NCBI RefSeq assembly: GCF_904849725.1
Contig: NC_058519.1
Span: 537,052,316 to 537,116,315, forward strand
Origin: Hordeum vulgare subsp. vulgare
Lineage: Eukaryota; Streptophyta; Magnoliopsida; Poales; Poaceae
DNA length: 64,000 nt
Direction: 5' to 3'
The number at the start of each line of letters is the position of its first letter. Position 1 is the stretch's first letter. Under the pieces are notes generated by a model, which was not told the origin of the DNA, searched no databases, and saw nothing but the letters and a program-made list of their open reading frames with translations. The translations under genes were made by a program, and so were the position numbers. Positions 42,115 through 54,650 of the stretch are shown piece after piece.

Positions 42115-43776
42115 CATGAACATGTTGCACAATCTTGGGAGAGAATGAAATTGATGATTAGAAATTGTCCCGCTCATGGCTTGAGGTTTTGGATGATTAT
42201 ACAAATCTTTTATGCTGGTTTGAATTTTGCTTCTAGAAATATCTTGGATTCCGCCTCCGGTGGAACTTTCATGGAAATCACATTAGGAGAAGCCACAAAA
42301 CTCCTAGATAATATCATGACAAACTATTCTCAATGGCACACTCAAAGGTCACCTACTAGTAAAAAAGTGCATGATATAGAAGAAATTAACTCTCTGAGTG
42401 CTAAGATGGATGAGTTAATGAAATTGTTTTCTAGTAAAGGGGCTCCTCTAGATCCAAATGATATGCCTTTGTCTTCCTTGATTGAGAATAACAATCAAAG
42501 CGTGGATGTTAATTTTGTTGGTAGGAATAGTTTTGGCAACAACAATGCTTATAGAGGTAACTTTATTCCTAGGCCTTTTCCTAGTAATCCCTCTAATAAC
42601 TTTGGCAATTCCTACAACAATGCTCATGGAAATTACAATAAATTACCCTCTGATCTTGAGAGTAATATTAAAGAGTTTATCAACTCGCAAAAGATTTTCA
42701 ATGCGTCCATAGAAGAAAAATTGCTCAAAATTGATGACTTGGCTAGGACCGTTGATAGAATGTCTCTTGATATTGATGCTTTGAAATTGAGATGTGCTCC
42801 TCCCAAGATTAATATGGATGAAACTTTGAAAGTTATGCGTGTTTCCATGAATGAGAGTAAAGAAAGAACCGCCCAAATTCGTGCTAGACATGAATGGCTT
42901 AAAAAGGTGTGTTCTCGTGATGAGAATCACGAAGATCTTAAAGTGCTTGGTGTGACTCCTATTGAATCCTTGTTTTCTAATGTCAATCCTAATGATGATG
43001 GGTCTGGATATGAATCCACCTTGGTTGAGAAACGCCCCAATGATTTGGAGTCTATTTATCTTGTTGCTAAAAGCACTGAAACTGGAGTAGACGATATCAA
43101 AACTTTGAGTAGTGATGAAATTACTACTTTGGATTTCAAGGAATTAAATTATGATGGTTGCTCTTTGATTGAATGTATTTACTTGATGCAATCCATGCTA
43201 AACTCTCCACATGCTTATAGCCAAAACAAGGCTTTTACAGATCATATCGTCGATGCTATGATGAAATCTCTTGAAGAGAAACTTGAGTTGGAGATATCTA
43301 TTCCTAGAAAACTTCATGATGAGTGGGAACCTACTATCAAAATCAAGATTAAAAACTATGAATGCAATGCTTTGTGTGATTTGGGTGCTAGTGTTTCCAC
43401 TATTCCAATGTCTTTATGTGATGTTCTAGGCTTCAATGAGATTGATGAGTGCTCTCTTAATTTGCATCTTGTGGATTCTATTGTTAAGAAACCTATGGGA
43501 AGGATAAATGATGTTCCTATTATTGCAAATAGGAACTATGTACCCATAGATTTCATTGTTCTTGATATTGATTGCAATCCGACATGTCCCATCATTCTTG
43601 GTAGACCTTTCCTTAGGACTATTGGTGCTATCATCGATATGAAGGAAGGGAATATTAGATTTCAATTTCCATTAAAGAAGGGCATGGACCACTTTACTAG
43701 AAAGAAAATAAGATTTCCTTATGAATCCATGATGAGGGCTACTTGTGGTTTGAGCACAAAAGACGACGATACTTGA
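42115..43776 (+). CDS. gag: Gag-protease of element F, segment 3
   Basis: 553 codons plus TGA, entering in phase with HEHVAQSWERMKLMIRN. The order is the rest of the capsid domain (IFYAGLNFASRN, GGTFMEITLGEATKLLDN), an Asn/Gly-rich stretch (about 42490-42650) where a zinc knuckle might be expected but none is seen, a predicted coiled region (42650-42900), then the retropepsin-like domain with NALCDLGASVSTIP (D-L-G at 43378-43386) and PIILGRPFLRTIGAIID near 43588. There are no internal stops. RT and integrase do not follow. All three segments add to 691 codons with no break, so the ORF was still intact when it was interrupted. Confidence 0.85.
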   Translation, partial: HEHVAQSWERMKLMIRNCPAHGLRFWMIIQIFYAGLNFASRNILDSASGGTFMEITLGEATKLLDNIMTNYSQWHTQRSPTSKKVHDIEEINSLSAKMDELMKLFSSKGAPLDPNDMPLSSLIENNNQSVDVNFVGRNSFGNNNAYRGNFIPRPFPSNPSNNFGNSYNNAHGNYNKLPSDLESNIKEFINSQKIFNASIEEKLLKIDDLARTVDRMSLDIDALKLRCAPPKINMDETLKVMRVSMNESKERTAQIRARHEWLKKVCSRDENHEDLKVLGVTPIESLFSNVNPNDDGSGYESTLVEKRPNDLESIYLVAKSTETGVDDIKTLSSDEITTLDFKELNYDGCSLIECIYLMQSMLNSPHAYSQNKAFTDHIVDAMMKSLEEKLELEISIPRKLHDEWEPTIKIKIKNYECNALCDLGASVSTIPMSLCDVLGFNEIDECSLNLHLVDSIVKKPMGRINDVPIIANRNYVPIDFIVLDIDCNPTCPIILGRPFLRTIGAIIDMKEGNIRFQFPLKKGMDHFTRKKIRFPYESMMRATCGLSTKDDDT

Positions 43777-46562
43777 TTATATCGCCTTATGCCTAGCTAA
43801 GGGCGATAAACAATAGCGCTTGTTGGGAGGCAACCCAATGAATTTATATTTGCTTATTGCTTTCTGTTTTGTTGTGTACACACCATCATAATAATGTTAT
43901 GATTGTGTTTTTTGTGTTTCTTTTTGCGTTTGTGCCAAGTAGAACATTTATGACTAGTTTTGGTGATGGTTGTTTGATCATGCTGAAAAAGACAGAAACT
44001 TTGTGCTCACGAAATTATTTTTAGTTCCTATCCAGAAAGATATCTTGAGTTGATTCTTTTTGCTACTGGTTGATATGCAAATTTCCCTAATTGTCATAAT
44101 TGTTCGGAATTTTTGAGATACCATAAGTATAGAAGTATACAGATTGCTATAGACTGGTCTGTTTTTGACAGATTCTGTTTTTGTTGTGTTGATTGCTTAT
44201 TTTGATGAAACTATGGATAGTATCGGGGGATACTAGCCATGGAAAAGTGAGAATACAGTAATCTAACATCAATCTAAATAAGAATCAAGTTTACTACATT
44301 ACCTAAAGAGTTGGTGGTTTGTTTTCTTATGCTAATGATATCACGAGTTTCTGTTTAAGTTTTGTGTTGTGAAGTTTTCAAGTTTTGGGTGATGTTCTCA
44401 TGGACAATGGGATAAAGAGTGGAAAGATCTCAAGCTTGGGGATTCCCAAGGCATCCCAAGCCAAATTCAAGGACACCAAAATCCTAAGCTTGGGGATGCC
44501 CCGGGAAGTCATCCCCTCTTTCGTCTTCAATCCATCGGTAACGTTACTTGGAACTATATTTTTATTCACCACATGATATGTGTTTTGCTTGGAGCGTCGT
44601 GTATTATAGGAGTCTTTTCTTTTTGTTTTGTCGCAATCATCCTTGCTGCACACCTTTTTGAGAGGGACATGCACTCATCGTGAATTTGCTAGAATACTCA
44701 TTGAGCTTCGCTTATATCTTTTGAGTTAGGCAATTTAGCTCGCATGTGCTTCACTTATATCTTTTGAGCTAGATAACTTTGCTCTTGTGATTCACTTAGA
44801 TCTTTATAGAGCACGGCAGTGTCATATTTTGAAGAAATAAAAACTCTCGATCTTCACTTATATCTTTTTGAGAGTGCTCTCTCTAAGTAACTTGGTAATT
44901 AGCGTGTGCTATGAAAGTAGTCCTAAAGATGATAGGCATCCAAAGAGGATATAATAAAAACTTCTATATTCAAGTGCATTGATTAGTAGGAGAAGTTTGA
45001 TTCCTCACAATTAGTTTCAAGATATGGATATGGTAATATTAGAGTTATGTTAGTAGGGTGTTGTGAATCTATAAATACTTGTGTTGAACTTAGTGATTCC
45101 CGTAGCATGCACGTATGGTGAACCGCTATGTTAGGAAGTCTTAGCATAATCGATTTATTGACTGTCATCCTTTCTGTGGCGGTCGGGATCGCGCGATGGT
45201 TAACACCTACCAACCCTTCCCCTAGGAGTATGCGTTTAGCACTTTGTTTCGATTACAAATAAAACTTTCACAATAAGTATATGAGTTCTTAATGACTAAT
45301 GTGAGTTCATGATATAGATGCACTTTCACCTTCCACCACTACTAGCCTCTCTAGTGCCGCGCAACTTTCGCCGGTGCACAAACCCAGCATATACCTTTCC
45401 TAAAACAGCCACCATACCTACCTATTATGGCAATGTCATATCCATTCCGAGATATATTGCCATGCAACTCTCACCGTTCCATCTCATGACTTGTGTCGTC
45501 ACTTTCATATTGCCATTGCATGATCGTAAGATAGCTAGTGAGATGTTTCAACGTCATACGCTAAGCTAGATCGTTGCACATCCCGGTACACTGCCGGAGG
45601 CATTTCCTATAGAGTCATCATTGTTCTAAGTATTGAGTTGTGAGTAAATAAAAGTGTGATGATCATCATTATTAGAGCATTGTCTGATGTGAGGTAATAA
45701 AAAAAAGAGGCCAAAGATGCCCACCAAAAAAATGAAAAGAGGCCAAAGAGCCCAAACAAAAAATAAGAGAGAAAAAGAGAGAAGGGACAATGCTACTATC
45801 TTTTTCCACACTTGTGCTTCAAAATAGCACCATGTTCTTCATGATAGAGAGTCTCTTGTTTTGACACTTCCATATACTAGTGGGAATTTTGATTATATAA
45901 CTTGGCTTGTATATTACAATGATGGGCTTCTTCAAAATTTCCCTAGGTCTTCGTGAGCTAGCAAGTTGAGTGCACACCCACTAGTTTTCCTTTTGAGCTT
46001 TCACACACTTATAGCTCTTGTGCATCCGTTGCATGGCAATCCCTACTCATTCACATTGATCTCTATTGATGGGCATCTCCATAGCCCGTTGATACGCCTA
46101 GTCGATATGACCATCTCCTCCTTTTTGCCTCACAACCTCCACCACACTCTATTCCACCTATAGTCCTATATCCAATGATCACGCTCATGTATTGCGTGAG
46201 AGTTGAAAAAGTTTGAGAAAGTAAGAGTGCGAAAACAATTACTTGGCCAATACCGGGGTTGTGCATGATTTAAATTCGTTGTGTGGGGATGATGGAGCAT
46301 AGCGAGACTATATGATTTTGTAGGGATAACTTTCTTTGGCCTTGTTACTTCAAAAGTTCATGATCATTTTGCTAGTATGCTTGAAGTATTATTGTTTTCA
46401 TGTCAATAGTAAACTATTGTTTTGAATCTTACGGATCTGAACATTCATGCCACAAGAAAGAAGTTACAAAGGACAAATATGTTAGGTAGCATTCCACATC
46501 AAAAATTCAGTCTTTATCACTTCCCTACTCGAGGACGAGCAGGAGTTAAGCTTGGGGATGCT
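43777..46562 (+). other. Element F 3' non-coding region
   Basis: Carries a 7-bp stem TATCGCC...GGCGATA (43780-43808), TTGTTGGGAGGCAACCCAA (43820-43838), an AAGCTTGGGGATTCCC copy (about 44433), AAGCTTGGGGATGCCCC (about 44487-44502), a purine-rich segment (45690-45790) and the polypurine tract TTAAGCTTGGGGATG at 46546-46560. The same modules occur in the same order in C and partly in D. No convincing ORF. Confidence 0.7.
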
Positions 46563-48064
46563 TGATACGTCTCCAACGTATCTATAATTTTTTATGGTTC
46601 CATGCTATTATCTTGTCAACTTTGGATGTTTTGTATACATGAATATGTTGTTTTATATCTTTTTTGGGACTAACCTATTAACTCAGTGCCAAGTGCCAGT
46701 TTCTATTTTTTCCGTGTTTTTGACCTTTTTCAGAGAAGAATATTAAATGGAGTCCAAACGGAATAAAACCTGCGGAATGATTTTTTCCATAACAGAAGAT
46801 ACGCAGTGGACTTGAGAACCAAGGCAAAGGACCTCGGGGGATGTCACAAGCCCCCTAGCCACAGCCTTGGGGTGCCTAGTAGGCTTGTGGGCCCCCCGTG
46901 GCTCCTTTGCCCTACTTCTTCCGCCTATAAATTCTCTAAAAATCCAAAACCACCAGAGAGAGCAACGAAAATACTTTTCCGCCGCCGCAAGCTTCTGTCT
47001 TCGCAAGATCCCATCTGGGGCACGTTCTGGTGCCCTGCCGGAGGGGGATTCCGACACGAAGGGCTTCTTCATCAATACCATTGCCTCTCCGATGATGCGT
47101 GAGTAGTTCACCACAGACCTTCGAGTCCATAGCTAGTAGCTAGATGGCTTCTTCTCTCTCTTGGATCTTCAATACAAAGTTCTCCATGATCTTCATGGAG
47201 ATCTATCTGATCTAACCTTCTTTTGGAGTGTGTTTGTCGAGATCCGATGAATTGTGGATTTATGATCAGATTATCTATGAATGTTATTTGAGTCTCCTCT
47301 GATCTCTTATATGCATGATTTCGTATCCTTGTAATTCTCTTCGGGTTGTGGGTTTCGTTTGGCGAACTTGATCTATAATTCTTGCAATAGGAGAAGTGCT
47401 TGGTTTTGGGTTCATACCGTACAGTGTCCTCGCCTAGTGACAGAATGGGTAGCGAGGCACGCATAGTGTTGTTGCCATCAAGGGTAAAAAGATGGGGTTT
47501 ATATCATATTGCATGAATTTATCCCTCTACATCATGTCATCTTTCTTAAGGCGTTACTTTGTTTGTTATGAACTCAATAACCTAGATGCATGCTGCATAG
47601 CGCTCGATGTGTGGAGTAATATTAGTAGATGCAGACAGTATCGGTCTACTTGTCTCGGACGTGATGCCTATATGTATGATCATTGCCTTAGATATCATCA
47701 TGACTTTGCGCGATTCTATCAGTTGCTCGACAGTAATTCGCTCACCCACCGTAATACTTGCTATCATGAGAGAAGCCTCTAGTGAACACTATGGCCCCCG
47801 GGTCTACTTCACATCATATTTTCAGATCTACACTTTTACTTTGTTGGACTTTCCACCTTCAGATCTCACCTTGCAAATAATCGTGAAGGGACTGACAACC
47901 CCTTTATAGCGTTGGGTGCAAGTTTGTTTGTTTTTGCGCCTCATCTTGATACTCCTACTGGATTGATACCTTGGTTCTCAAACTGAGGGAAATACTTACT
48001 GCTACTGTGCTGCATCACCCTTTCCTCTTCAAGGGAAAAACCAACGCAAGCTCAAGAGGTAGCA
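46563..48064 (+). repeat. Element F 3' LTR
   Basis: 1,502 bp, TGATACGTCTCCAACGTATC to AAGAGGTAGCA. TATA-like CTATAAAT at about 46925. The following five bases CCTGC belong to E; the left duplication was removed by the deletion at 29842. Confidence 0.92.
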
Positions 48065-48092
48065 CCTGCCACGCCGAGCTATCAAATATGAG

Positions 48093-48776
48093 GTGTTCGT
48101 TGGCTTTCTAGCCGAACGGACGGAAGCCGAACTCCCTAAAGAGCATAGTACATATTCCCATTGGACGATGTACTTTGACGGCTCCAAGACGCTTGCTGGC
48201 CTGGGGGCTGGTGTCATACTCACGTCCCCCACCAGCGGCAATATCTGGTACGTATTACAAATCATGTATACTGATTCCAATAATGCATCCAAGTATGAGG
48301 CTTCATTGCATGGTTTACAGATGGGAACTTCAATGGGTGTACAAAGGGTAGAGGTGTGGAAGGATTCGAACCTCGCTATCTCCCAAATCAATGGTGAATT
48401 CAATGGCAAAAAATCAAAAATGTTAGCTTATAGCAACGTTGTCCTCAAGATATCAGCTCGGTTCGAAGGCCTTGAATTCCACCATGTCTCGAGAGACAAT
48501 AACCAGGCTGCCGATGTCCTTGCTCGTATGGGCGCCAAGCATGACCCCATCACTAAAATACCTTTCTGGAATGACTCTTCAAGCCTTTCATGGTATGGTA
48601 GGATGAAACTGAGGAAATTGGAGCCATGGGAAAGGAACAAGTTACCCCCTATAGTTGAGCCACATGATCAAATCATTGGCGGCTCCACACTCGAGGAAAC
48701 ACTCTCGGCTCACAAAATCATGGTCGTAATCGCGCCATGGACCAAACCCTTCCTGGCTTATCTTCGCCACCAGTAA
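48093..48776 (+). pseudogene. Second RNase H (aRNH) of element E
   Basis: Open for 227 codons. Motifs WTMYFDGSKTLAGLGAGVIL, NNASKYEASLHGL, VWKDSNLAISQINGEF and NNQAADVLARMG give the RNase H D, E, D, D positions, as in A. A stop at 48774-48776 cuts it from integrase, and RT is missing upstream, so it is a remnant although the domain itself reads through. Confidence 0.78.
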
Positions 48777-49966
48777 CTCCCTCATGACCAAATAGAAGCA
48801 AGCCGGATAGTTCGACGATCCAAGTCTTGCAAGGTTCATAAAGGAGAACTCTATAGAAAAAGCACTACCGGAGTCCTCCAGTGATGCATATCCGAAGAAG
48901 AAGGTAAATAGCTTTTGGCAGAAATACATGCAGGTATGGGTGGTCACCACGCAGTGACTACGGCTTTGGTAAGCAAAGCATTCCGGGCTGGCTTCTTTTG
49001 ACCAATAGCTCGAGGAGCGGCTCATACACTCGTCCAACACTGCGTTAGATGTCAGATTTTTGCAAATAAAAGCCACATGCCTGCAGCAACTCTTCGGACA
49101 GTACCGATCACTTGGTTGCTCGCGGTCTGGAGAGTGGACATGGTCGGACCTCTCAAAAGGGGTATCCAAGAAAAAGAAATATTTACTTGGTATGGATAAG
49201 TTTACTAAGTGGATCGAAGCTAAACCAGTAACTTCTGCCAAGTACGAACCAGTCATCGATTTTATATCAGATGTGGTGCACCGTTATGGCATTCCTCATA
49301 GTATAATAACGTACAACAGATCCAATTTCACTGTCCACGAAGTTAAGGACCGGTGCATGAACTTGGGCATTAAGCTCGACTACACTTTTGTGTATCACTC
49401 GCAAACATATGGACAGGTCAAACGGGCTAATGGTCTCATCATGAGCGGAATCAATCCACGTTTCGTCCGATCTCTGAAAGAATCCGATTGCCATTGGGTA
49501 GAGGAGCTCGACTCTGTATTGTGGGGTTTGCGCACCACTCCAGTAGATCAACGAATTATATGCCATTCTTCCTGGTGTATGGGGCGAAAGCAGTCCTCCC
49601 CTATGCTATCATTCATGATGCACCTAGAGTGTGCATGTACGAGGAAAAAGAAGCCGAGTTGGATCAGCAAGATGACTTGGACGCACTGGAAGAAGAGAGG
49701 GATATAACTCTCGCATATTCTGTCATCTATCAACAAAAGGCCCGATGCAACCAAAGTAGGAAGTTCGGGCGAAGACTTACAATGTGGGTGAGCTTGTGCT
49801 ACGTATCCGTGAGAATAAGAAGAACAAACTTGCGCTCAAATGGGAGGGCCCTTCCATAATCAACGACGTACTTGCAGGAGGAGCTTATCATCTCCACGAT
49901 GCATCAGATAATCGTCTTGAACCAAACCCGTGGAACATGGCTCGTCTTTGGCATTTCTACATCTAG
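48777..49966 (+). pseudogene. int: Integrase of element E
   Basis: HHCC region recognisable (EIHAGMGGHH, later CVRCQIF). The first Asp is kept in WRVDMVGPL in one frame. The core in frame 49060-49707 has IITYNRSNF where IITDNGSNF is expected, and GQVKRANGL where GQVERANGL is expected. The second Asp and the Glu are therefore both replaced. Frames shift at about 49150, 49500 and 49784; the C-terminal WEGPSIINDVL lies near 49840. Dead. Confidence 0.8.
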
Positions 49967-50650
49967 ACTCGTGTAGATATACTGATTTAGTCCCTTTCTA
50001 TCCTTTCACTATTTTTGTAACCCTTTTTTCCTCTTTCAAGTTAATGAACATATCCCAGCTTATGTTCGGATAAACCGAACTGTGTCCATGAACATGTATT
50101 TTCCGGAGACACGTGAGGGCTTTGTAATACAAGATGATCATAGTACATTTGTGCATCTATTTCATGATGCGTCTATCCTTCCTATGCTTAAGCCATTATA
50201 TGCACTAAATTGGACTTAAGATTTTTCCAAGCTAGGTTCCCTAGCTCGTATGTTTATCCTCTACGTTCTTGATTGTTCGGCTAGAAGATAAAGGGAGCAC
50301 CTCTGCAATAGTTACGGCCGGATCATTCGGATACGTACCTCACACGGGTGAAGCACAAAGCTAGGGTTCTTACTGACATAATTGGTTAGACACGAGGAAG
50401 GTGACAATAATTACGTGGTAATCACGAAGGGTTAATTTTCCCAACATACTCTTCATCCCCATACGACGGATATTCACAAACCCAAAGAAAGGAACCCATA
50501 AAGGAACTATTTTCTTGGGAAGATGTTTCTTATTAAATAAATAGTAATATAACATAAGTTCACGATAATGATCTGTCTGTTAGCACCTTATAGCCGGATT
50601 GCCTGGTTTGCTGAACTTTTAATCTGTTTTACATGTTACATAGTATGGAA

Positions 50651-52378
50651 TGTTGGAAATATTCCCTAGAGGCAATAATAAGTGGTTACTATTATATTTC
50701 CTTGTTCATGATAATCGTTTATTATCCATGCTAGAATTGTAATGACTCAAAACGCAAATACATGTGTGGATACATAGACAACACACTGTCCCTAGTGAGC
50801 CTCTAAAGGATTAGCTCGTGGATCAAAGATGGTCAAGGTTTCCTGGCCATAGACATGAGTTGTCATTTGATAACGGGATCATATCATTAGGAGAATGATG
50901 TGATGGACAAGACCGAAACAATGAACGTAGCATACGATCATCTCAGTTTACTGCTATTGTTTTCTACATGTCAAGTATCTGTTCCTATGATCATGAGATC
51001 ATGTAACTCACTTACACTGTAGGAGTAACTTGTGTGTATCAAACGTCGCAATGTAACTCGGTGACTATAAATGTGCTCTACACGTATCTCTGAGGGTGTC
51101 TGTTGAGTTGGCATGGATCAAGACTGGGATTTGTCACTCCGTGTGACAGAGAGGTATCTCAGGGCCCACTCAGTAATACAACATCACAACAAGCTTGCAA
51201 GCAATTTGACTAAACAGTTAGCCATGGGATCTTGTATTACGGAACGAGTAAAGAGACTTGCCAGTAACGAGATTGAAGTAGGTATTGAGATACCGACGAT
51301 CGAATCTCGGGCAAGTAACATACCGATGGACAAAGGGAATAGTATACGGGATTGATTAAATCCTTGACATCGTAGTTCGACGGATAAAGATATTTGTAGA
51401 ATATGTACGAGTCAATATGGGCATCCAAGTCCCACTATTGGTAATTGACCAGAGAGTGTCTCGGTCATGTCCACATAGTTCTCGAACACGCGGGGTCTGC
51501 ACACTTAAGGTTCGGTGATAATTTCATATTAATAAGTTATGTGTGGTGGTAACCGAAATTTCTTCGAAGTCCAGGATGAGATCTCGGACATCAGAGACGC
51601 TCCGGAATGGTCCGGAGGTAAAGATTGATGTATAGGAAGTTGGTATTCGAGGTGTGGAAAAGCTCTGGGATATATCGGTTTTGTGACTGGAGTGCCGGAA
51701 GTGTTCCGGGGGTCCAATGGGAGGGTCCACCTGCCCCGAAGGGCCCCATGGGATGTGAGAGGAGGCACACCAGCCCCTCGTGGGCTGCCCGCTCCTTCCA
51801 CCAAGGCACATGCGACCGAAGGCAAGGAGGAGGGCAGGCCTAAGGGAGGCGCCACCTTTCCTTGGTGGGCTAGCCACCTTTGCCGCTGCCCCAAGCCCTA
51901 GGGGCCACCGGCCTCCACCCCTCCTCCTATATATATGAGAGGGGAGGGAGAGCTGCAGCACTCAATGCCATAGTGCAGCCTATCCCTCTTCCTCTAGATC
52001 GCCTTCCCCTAGATATTTCGGTAGTGCTTGGCAAAGCCTTGCCGGGATAGCTACACCACCACCACTTTCATGCCGTCGCGCTACCGAGGAACCCATGTAC
52101 CACTCTGCCCTCGCTTGTTGTATCGAGGAGGCGGAGACGTCATCAAGCTTCACGTGTGGTGAACGTAGAGGTGTCGTCCGTTCGGTGCTCAATCGGAAAG
52201 TTCATAGGACGGATCGTGATAGGATCACAAAGACGTACCACTACATCAACCGCGTTCTTTAATGCTTCCGCTTAGTAATCTACAAGGGTATGTAGATTCA
52301 ATCTCTCCTCTCGTAGATGTGCATCTCCTAGATTGATCTTGGTGAGTGTAGGAAAATCACGTGCAACGTTCCCCAATA
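50651..52378 (+). repeat. Element I 5' LTR (Angela/BARE type)
   Basis: 1,728 bp, TGTTGGAAATATTCCC to CGTTCCCCAATA; the final CA has become TA. Same start as the minus-strand LTR at 230. TATA stretch TATATATATGA at about 51929. Spurious ORFs at 51524-51961 are LTR sequence. Confidence 0.88.
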
Positions 52379-53497
52379 GTGGCATCCTGAGCTAAGTCTA
52401 TGCGTAGATTGACATGTAACTTTGTTGCATAAGATCGTTGGCGGGTGTGTGTCTCTCCCACCTTAGGTGAATCGGATTCGACAAAGGCGGTCCTTGTAGA
52501 AGGTTAAGTAGAAACTTGCATATCACCATTGTGGTTTTGTGTAGGTAAGAAGCGTTCTTGATAGAAACCCATAGCAGCCATGTAAAAGATGCAACAACAA
52601 ATTAGAGGACATCTAACTTGTTTTTGCATGGTATGTTGTGATATGATATGGCCAAAGACATGATGATATATATTTGATGTATGAGATGATCATGTTGTAA
52701 TAGTTAATATTGACTTGCATGTTGATGCATACGGCAACCAGTAGGAGCCATAGGGTTGTCTTTAATTATTGCATGGCATGCGTGTAAATCATTAAGCACT
52801 ATGTAATGCTTCACTTTATTGCTAAACGGTAGCAATAGTAGTAGAAGCATGGTTGGTGCGACAACCCTGACGGCAACACGATGATGGAGATCATGGTGTT
52901 ATGCCGGTGATGATGGAGATCATGCCGGTGCTTTGGAGATGGAGACCAAAAGCACAAGATCATGGTCATATCATGTCACTTATGATTTGCATGTGATGTT
53001 AATCCTTTTATGCACATTGATTTTTCTTAGGATGACGGTAGCATTATAAGGTGATCCCTCACTAAAATTTCAAGATAAAATTGTGTCCTCCCCGAGTGTG
53101 CACCGATGTGAAAGTTCGTCGTTTCGAAGCACCACGTAATGATTGGGTGTGATAGACTCTACGTTCGCATACACCAGGTGCAAGACAGTTTTGCACATGC
53201 AGAACACTCGGATTAAACTTGACGAGCCTAGCATGTACAGGCATGGCCTCGGAACACAAGAGACCAAAAGGTCGAACATGAGTCATATAGTAGATATGAT
53301 CAACATGAAGATGTTCACCATTGAAACCACCTCATCTCACGTGATGATCGGACTTGGGTTGGTGAATTTGGATCATGTATCACTCGAATGACTAGAGGGG
53401 TGTCAATTTGAGTGGGAGTTTTTAGTAATATGATTAACTAAACTCATTATCTTGAACAATAGTCTAAGTAATCTTTGCATATTTATGTTGTAGATCA
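52379..53497 (+). other. Element I PBS and untranslated leader
   Basis: GTGGCATCCTGAGCTAAG directly after the LTR is a decayed initiator-Met PBS (consensus TGGTATCAGAGC). The rest is a ~1.1 kb leader with no meaningful ORF, as is usual in Angela/BARE elements. Confidence 0.7.
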
Positions 53498-54650
53498 ATG
53501 GCTCACGCAGTAGCACCCCTGAATTTTAGTCCGTTCCTAGAGAAAGCCAAGCTGAAAGATGATGGAAGTAACTTTGTAGACTGGGCCCGTAATCTAAGGA
53601 TTGTCCTCACGGTTTCCAAAAGGCTTATGTCCTTGACGCACTGCTTGGTGATTCACCCCTCCCCCCCCTCCCGGTGACTAAAGATCTTATGAATGTCTGG
53701 CACACGCTTTCTGATGACTACTCAATAGTTCAGTGCGCAATCTTGTATGTCTTAGAACCGGGACTTCAAAGATATTTTGAACATCATGGACCATATGAGA
53801 TGTTCCAGGAGTTGAAGTTTATCTTTGAAAATAATTCCAGGGTCGAGAGGTATGAGACCTCCAATAAGTTCTATGCTTGCAAGATTGAGGAGAACGGGTC
53901 TGTAAGTGAGCACAAACTCAAAATGTCTAGGTATTCCAATTGTCTGGCTGAGTTGGGAATTGTTATTCCGCCAGAGGCAATCAGTGAGAGAGTTCTTCAA
54001 TCACTGGCATCTAGCTGTAAAGGCTTTGTGTTGAACTATATAATGCAAGGGATGAACAAATCACTCGCAGAGCTATTTGCGATGATATAAGTTGCTGAGT
54101 CGGAAATTCAGAAGGAGCATCAAATGTTGATGGTCAATAAAACTACTTGTTTCAAGAAGAATGGCAAGGGAAAAAAGGGTAACTCCAAGAAGGGTGGCAA
54201 AGTAGTTGCCACTTCCGTGAAGAAACCCAAGGTTGGACCCAAGCCATAAGTTGAGTGCTTTCATTGCAAGGGGACTGGCCACTGCAAGAGGAACTACCCC
54301 AAGTATCTGGCCAACAAGAAGGCGGCCCACACCAAACAAGGTATATGTGATATACATGTTATTTATGTGTACCTTACCAACTCTCGTTGTAGTGCCTAGG
54401 TATTGGATACCGGTTCGGTTGCTCACATTTGAAACTCAAAGCAGGAACTACGGAATAGACAGAGGCTGGCGAATGACGAACTAACTATGCGCTTCGGAAA
54501 TGGTTCCAAGGTTGATGCAATCACCGTCGGCATGCTTGCTCTTCGATTATCATCGGGATTAGTGATGAACCTGAATAATTGTTATTTAGTGCCTGTGTTG
54601 AGCATGAACATTATATCTGGATCTTGTTTAATGTGAGACAGTTACTCATT
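53498..54650 (+). pseudogene. gag: Gag and start of protease of element I
   Basis: ATG 53498 gives MAHAVAPLNFSPFLEKAKLK and SNFVDWARNLRIVLT, then a one-base loss near 53615 shifts the frame. The main part is open at 53674-54090 (MNVWHTLSDDYSIVQCAIL ... LAELFAMI), with a TAA at 54088. The zinc knuckle near 54256 reads CFHCKGTGHCKRNY, its last Cys replaced by Tyr. The protease motif VLDTGSVAHI lies at about 54400-54430 after a TAG. Copia-type order (gag, then protease). Dead copy. Confidence 0.8.

Larger units (their letters stand above)
29842..48064 (+). mobile_element. Element F: Athila-type Gypsy with nested insertions
   Basis: Truncated 5' LTR (29842-30858), PBS region, a gag-protease ORF split by two later insertions, a long 3' non-coding region, polypurine tract and complete 3' LTR (46563-48064). 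It lies in E; the sequence after it resumes E at the RNase H. No RT or integrase, so non-autonomous. Contains a solo LTR (31480-32994) and element G (33077-42109). Confidence 0.88.
48065..50650 (+). mobile_element. Element E, right part
   Basis: Resumes E directly after F's 3' LTR with the segment just before the second RNase H, then integrase (to 49966) and 3' untranslated sequence. Ends where Copia I inserted. No 3' LTR of E in the window. Confidence 0.82.

Noticed and set aside
51524..51961. Overlapping ORFs of 121-145 codons on the minus strand
   Set aside because: They lie within the Angela-like LTR of element I, upstream of its TATA box; no domain recognised.
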